Below are positions 16,869-20,993 of a DNA stretch of 20,993 bases, piece after piece (positions within the stretch are counted from its first letter, which is position 1; the number at the start of each line of letters is the position of its first letter). A program made the translations under genes and the position numbers. The stretch is taken from contig BFEA01000659.1 in assembly GCA_003427395.1 (NCBI GenBank), positions 293,179 to 314,171 of the forward strand, given 5' to 3'. Below the pieces are notes generated by a model. The model was given only the letters and a program-made list of their open reading frames with translations, did no database searches and was not told the origin of the DNA. Source of the stretch: Chara braunii. Lineage: Eukaryota > Streptophyta > Charophyceae > Charales > Characeae.

Positions 16869-17391
16869 AGGTTTCAGTTGCCTCTACCGGAACTTCGGAT
16901 GTAAACAGAAAGACATCCTCCCATCCGAAGGTTCCTCAGGCAGAAACTGGAAAGATAGATAGTCCCCACCTAGTACATTGTCTAGAGGTAGTAAGTGTGT
17001 GTACCTCTCTAGGTGGATCCCTCGCTGGCATGGGTGATGAGTTGGCCGCTCGTCGCCAAGCCTGGACTGAAATGAAGAAACGTAAAGGACAGTTAATAAT
17101 TGCAGATCTAGAGATAAATAAAGTAAGAGTTGGAGGAATGATTGACAGTGGGTCAACGCGCAGCTATATTAGTAAGAAAGGATTGCAAAAGTTGCGACTC
17201 GGGCTAAAGGTTAAACAATTAGATGAGCCCGTAATGAGTAAGCTAGCTAATAGTACTATAACTATAAGGGGTCAAGATATACTTCCGGCTCGAAGCAGAG
17301 GGGAAGGTGGAACGCGTTCTCCACTCTCTGACTCTCTTGGTGGAAGATAATTTCCCTTTTGACATTCTTTTAGGCATGGATTGGGGTGAAG
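16865..17391 (+). pseudogene. Element 2 retropepsin-like protease
   Basis: After a linker (GGSLAGMGDELAARRQAW) the frame encodes VGGMIDSGSTRSYISKKGL with an intact DSG active site (about 17139-17147). The second conserved segment, FPFDILLGMDWG, lies near 17355-17390 but in the frame of RT. A single-base shift around 17270-17295 separates the halves; both frames read sensibly on either side. The protease is adjacent to the gag stop, in the -1 frame, and no classic slippery heptamer is seen at the join. Confidence 0.88.
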
Positions 17392-18964
17392 CTGCAAATG
17401 CAGATATAAAATTAAAGGACCATGAGTGTTGGCTCCCAAGTCCGCAGGGTGGAAAAAAGAAAATCCGCCTATTCCATGAATCTGGTAAGGAAAGCAGCTT
17501 AGCTTATTGTTGTATGAGTGCCCCTGCGTTCGCCCGCCATGTGAAAAAGTATAACTCGTATGATCAAGTTTTTGTTGCATATGTGCGCCCAGTGAAGGAC
17601 GGTGAAGTCAAAGAAGAAGCAAAGTCCCCCGAAATTGAAAAGATTTTGAAAGAATTCGCAGATGTGGCAGAGGCCCCAAGCGGTGTGGTGGAACGACTAA
17701 TCAAACATCACATTGAAATTGTACCAGGAAGTCAGATTCCTAAGGGGCCTATATACCGAATGTCACCCAAAGAATTAGACGAACTGCGAGCCCAGCTTGA
17801 TGAAATGCTGGAAAAGGGATGGATAAGACCTAACTCCTCGCCTTATGGTGCGCCAATGCTTTTTGTGCCAAAGAAAGATGGCGGGGTCCGCATGTGCATA
17901 GATTATAGAAGAACAAATTATATAACAGTTAAAAATGCTGAGCCATTGTCAAGGATAGGCGATTTGTTGGATCGAGTGCAGGGTAGCAAATACTTCACTA
18001 AGATTGATTTGAAGTCTGGCTACCATCAAATTGAGGTAGAGCCAGAAGACCAATATAAGACTGTCTTTCGGACAAGGTATGGGCACTATGAGTTCATTGT
18101 GCTGCCCTTTGGTCTTACAAATGCCCCTGCAACGTTCCAAAGAACGATGAATGAACTTTTCCGCGAGTGGCTTGATAAGTTTGTTGTCGTTTATCTTGAT
18201 GATAAAGATTTGAAAGAACGTTGTGAGCACCTTCGACTCGTGCTAAATAAATTACGTGAAGCAAAACTGAAGTTGAACCCCAAGAAGTGCGAGTGGGCTA
18301 AGCGTCAGGTTTTATATCTGGGGCATGTGCTTGATGGTGATGGAATCAAACCGGAAGACGCAAAGATTGCAGCAATTCCCGATTGGCCTAACCCCCGCAC
18401 TTTGACTGAGTTGCGGTTGTTCCTTGGGCTAGCCAATTATTATCGGAAGTTCGTTAGACACTTCACGATAATTGCTGCTCCCCTTCGCAGATTGCTAAAG
18501 AAAGAAACGATCTGGAAGTGGCACTCTGATTGTACGGCTTCATTCAAGTGTCTAAAGAAATGTCTAATCAACTATCCGGTTTTGAATGTTGTTGATCCCT
18601 CTTTGCCCTTTGTCATCACAACCGACGCCAGTCAGTACGGGATAGGCACTGTACTCCAACAAGATGATGGAAATGGATACAGGCCTGTGGAGTTTATGTC
18701 CCGATGACTGCCTAATGAGAAGGTCGCCGCTTCTACGTATGAGAGGGAGTTGTTTGCTCTTCGAGAAGCTCTGGATTATTGGCGACACTATCTCTTAGGA
18801 CGCCACTTTAAAGTATACTCAGATCATGAGACACTTCGCTGGCTTAAAACGCAGGCCCGGATGACACCTAAGTTGACTAGGTGGGCTGCTGAAATTGACT
18901 AATATGATTTTGAGCTAAAGCCAGTAAAGGGGAAATATAATGTTGTTGCTGATGCTTTAAGTCA
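17392..18964 (+). pseudogene. Element 2 reverse transcriptase and RNase H
   Basis: Continuous frame with protease C-terminus and integrase. RT motifs: [81 protein letters not shown] and YLDD (18192-18203). YLDD is followed at once by KDLKERCEHL, whereas element 1 has ILVYS between YLDD and the next segment, so five residues (15 bp) are missing beside the catalytic Asp pair. RNase H keeps all four acidic positions (TTDASQ, YERELFAL, YSDHETLRWL, VADALS). Stops at TGA 18705-18707 and TAA 18900-18902 lie within RNase H. Confidence 0.94.
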
Positions 18965-20504
18965 AAAATTTGACTTCTTCGGTGCTATTGTAACGTATCT
19001 AGATGTGGGCATCGATTTACAAGAGAAGATTAAAAGTGCGTATTCCACAGATCCTGTTTATGGCGCTATGATTAAGTGTATACAAGAAGCGCCTCAAAAA
19101 TTTCCTGACTATCGTATTACCCAAGGACTGTTATTTGAAAGAACGGATGTGCATGATAGGCTTTGTATTCCTAATAAGGAGGAGATAAAAAGTCTGATCT
19201 TGGGGGAGTGTCATGACACTGAAGGCCATTTCGGGTGGAAAATGACTTATGCAAGCCTGTTAAGTTCCTACACCTGGCCTCGCATGAAACCCGATTGCAT
19301 TGCATATGTGCAGGGATGTCAAGTGTGCCAAAGAAATAAGAGCACCACTCAGCCTCCCCTCGGTCTGTTGAAGCCTTTGCCAATTCCAACCGGTCCAGGA
19401 GACTCTGTGCCCATTGACTTTATGGACACTAAGGTAAAAAGCAGGAATGGAAAGACGCAAGTCATGGTCATCGTTGACAGGTTTAGTAAGTATGCTGTCT
19501 TCGTAGCATTACCAGCGGAACCAAAGACAAAATTGGTAATCCGGGAATTCTTTAACCATTGGGTGAAGGATTATGGGCATCCCTTAACGATTGTAAGTGA
19601 CAGAGATTCACGGTTCACGAGTGAACAATGGCAACAACTGATGAACGTCTATGGCTCTAAGTTGACTATGTCATCAGGCAGGCACGCTGAGACAAATGGC
19701 CAGACTGAGCAAATGAACAAGATTTTGTAGCAAACATTGCGCATGTACATACGTCCCGACCAGATTGATTGGGATGAACATTTGCCCAAAGTTGCTAGTG
19801 CTTATAACAACTCTGTTCACCTATCTACGCGCAAGACTCCAATGGAGTTGCATTTGGAATGGCGTCCAAGCAGACCTATTGATTGCCTAAACCCGGATCA
19901 AGTACATAAGCTTCCACTAGGAACGAGTGAATTTGCAGTACAATATCAGAAAGACATTGAGAAAGTGAAGGAAAATATAATGAAGGCACAACATCAGATG
20001 ATAAAACAGGCGAACAAGCACAGGAGACTTTCTCAATTTGTTGTAGGTCATCTGGTATGGGTTAAATCTAAGGAATCCGTTCCTGAGGAGAACATATCTC
20101 AGAAACTGCTACCAGCCTACAGAGGACCTTGACAAGTTCTAGATGTGATTGGAGATGTGGATGGACCTTCTTATGTGATTGAAATTCCTTTGCATTTGCA
20201 TACATATCCAGTTTTTCACGCTTCAAAGCACTTACCTTGCGTGACGAATGAGTTATTTCCCAGTCGCAGATCAGTGATACCTCCTAGTATGGATGAGAAA
20301 TATGATGTAGACAAGATTGTTGCTGAAAGCACTCTTCAAACTGGACGTAGAGGCAGACCCCAACGACAATATAAAGTAAGATTTGCATATCAGGACCCAA
20401 GTGAAGATCGCTGGTTCACAAGAGAAGAATTAATTGAGTTTGCCCCTCATATTGTATCTGCTTATGAAAGAGCAAGAAGAGGAATAAACATAATAGATAG
20501 GTGA
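18965..20504 (+). pseudogene. Element 2 integrase with C-terminal chromodomain
   Basis: Same frame as RT. The zinc module HHCC is intact (ECHDTEGH, CQVCQRNK; about 19208-19335). The core holds the three acidic residues in IDFMDT, IVSDRDSRF and NGQTEQ. The C-terminal part has GHLVWVKSKE, SQKLLPAYRGP and HTYPVFHASKHL. A chromodomain ends the protein: YDVDKIVAES, RQYKVRFAYQDP, DRWFTREEL, stop at 20502-20504. Chromodomains of this family bind modified histone tails and steer integration, so this places the element among chromoviruses. Stops at TAG 19728-19730 (just after the catalytic Glu) and TGA 20130-20132 break the frame. Confidence 0.94.
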
Positions 20505-20531
20505 AGGTTTTTCTCAGAGGACTTCGAAATT

Positions 20532-20552
20532 AGGCCGGCGAGAGTAAAAGGG
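20532..20552 (+). other. Putative polypurine tract of element 2
   Basis: Purine-rich AGGCCGGCGAGAGTAAAAGGG directly before the 3' LTR. It is interrupted by pyrimidines, so weaker than the tracts of elements 1 and 3. Its last seven bases also occur at the left edge of the 5' LTR, which blurs the boundary. Confidence 0.5.
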
Positions 20553-20993
20553 TCTTTTACTTGATTCAGACCCTGAATGACGAATGCAGCATAGTGGGGT
20601 CACTCGGCCAGAACCCAACTTGTGAAAAGCAGATCAAAAGGCATGTTCTCTGGGTCAAAAGTCACATCCTAACTAAAGCAAAAGTCATGTCAAAGGTCAC
20701 GGTTGTACCCTTGGACGAACAGATGCAGTATTCAATTGTGGGAGACACATTTGTTCATCCAGAGGGTGTGAAAGTCATGTTTGTTCAAGCAGGAGATGTG
20801 TCTGTTTGTGCAGTGCATGTGTCTGTTCAGGCAGTAGGTGTGTCTGTTCGGACTGAAGTTGTGTCTGATTAGAGGGAAGTCAAAGATCAGGTCCCAGTCC
20901 AGTCAAAGTCTAACATGAGGTCTAGGTTCAGACCCCAAGTCCGAAATTCAGGACTGAAGGCCGCCGCAGCAGCAGACCCTGAAGGAAAAGGTA
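20546..20993 (+). mobile_element. Element 2 3' LTR, partial (runs off the window)
   Basis: Matches the first ~447 bases of the 5' LTR (12656-13102). Differences are six C-to-T (5' copy versus this copy), one A-to-G, two transversions and one inserted C near 20865. The 21-bp repeat array is present from about 20780. The TATA region, the LTR end and any target-site duplication lie outside the window. Confidence 0.95.

Larger units (their letters stand above)
12656..20993 (+). mobile_element. Element 2: near-complete Ty3/gypsy chromovirus, 3' LTR cut by window end
   Basis: In order: 5' LTR (12656-13812), PBS (13817-13828), leader, gag (14835-16868), protease, RT, RNase H, integrase, chromodomain (to 20504), polypurine tract and 3' LTR (20546 onward). 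The LTR copies show 9 substitutions and one 1-bp indel over about 445 aligned bases (~2%). The copy is damaged: about four stops and two frame changes in gag, one frame change at the gag-PR junction, one inside protease, and four stops in the RT-to-chromodomain frame. Direct repeats flanking the insertion cannot be checked because the right end is outside the window. Confidence 0.95.

Noticed and set aside
15000-20132. Using the in-frame stops as extra proof of C-to-T decay
   Set aside because: Every stop codon can be derived from CAA, CAG or CGA by one C-to-T change, so stops alone do not show the bias. Only the LTR comparison does.
17392-20504. Reading the stop codons in pol as programmed readthrough or a variant genetic code
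   Set aside because: All three stop types occur, along with frameshifts and a deletion, in both elements. Ordinary decay explains them.

Overview
The window looks like repeat-packed nuclear DNA of a plant-lineage eukaryote. I see no ordinary host gene, tRNA, rRNA or CRISPR array. Nearly everything is LTR retrotransposon of the Ty3/gypsy chromovirus type (gag, protease, RT, RNase H, integrase, C-terminal chromodomain), in several damaged copies on both strands. Two primer-binding sites of the tRNA-iMet type (TGGTATCGGAGC) and the chromodomains point to the green lineage. The wording of the gag, protease and chromodomain segments reminds me of charophyte algae such as Chara. That is recollection, not a search result.

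Layout. 1-88: (CT)n(CA)n microsatellite. 141-620 and 2464-2962: two copies of one ~500-bp repeat ('A') in opposite orientation. 654-1185: C-rich stretch with a ~92-bp tandem duplication. 1186-2216: plus-strand LTR ('B') followed by a PBS, with its element cut off after ~2460. 3293-4179: a diverged LTR of the same kind ('B-prime') on the minus strand, preceded on that strand by a polypurine tract and a chromodomain remnant (element 3, 4189-4353). 4354-6456: 3' LTR and flank of element 1, with 35-bp tandem repeats and a ~290/340-bp tandem duplication. 6457-12060: element 1 on the minus strand, a full gag-to-chromodomain set broken by frameshifts, a gag deletion and four in-frame stops. 12181-12342: 30-bp tandem repeats. 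12478-12655: AT-rich island. 12656-20993: element 2 on the plus strand, with 5' LTR, PBS, ~1-kb leader, coiled-coil gag, an RGG plus CCHC nucleocapsid, PR, RT, RNase H, IN, chromodomain, polypurine tract and the first ~450 bp of the 3' LTR, which runs off the window.

The parts of each element would act together. Gag packages RNA, protease cuts the polyprotein, RT and RNase H copy RNA primed at the PBS and polypurine tract, integrase inserts the copy, and the chromodomain is thought to bias insertion towards marked chromatin. No copy here can encode a complete polyprotein. Element 2 is the youngest: its LTR copies differ by about 2% over the visible part. The most useful leads are (i) six C/T LTR differences that all have C in the 5' copy and T in the 3' copy; (ii) splice-donor consensus sites antisense to four LTR or leader regions; (iii) a shared off-consensus PBS; (iv) nested and interleaved inverted LTR pieces; and (v) unusual catalytic or nucleocapsid features.
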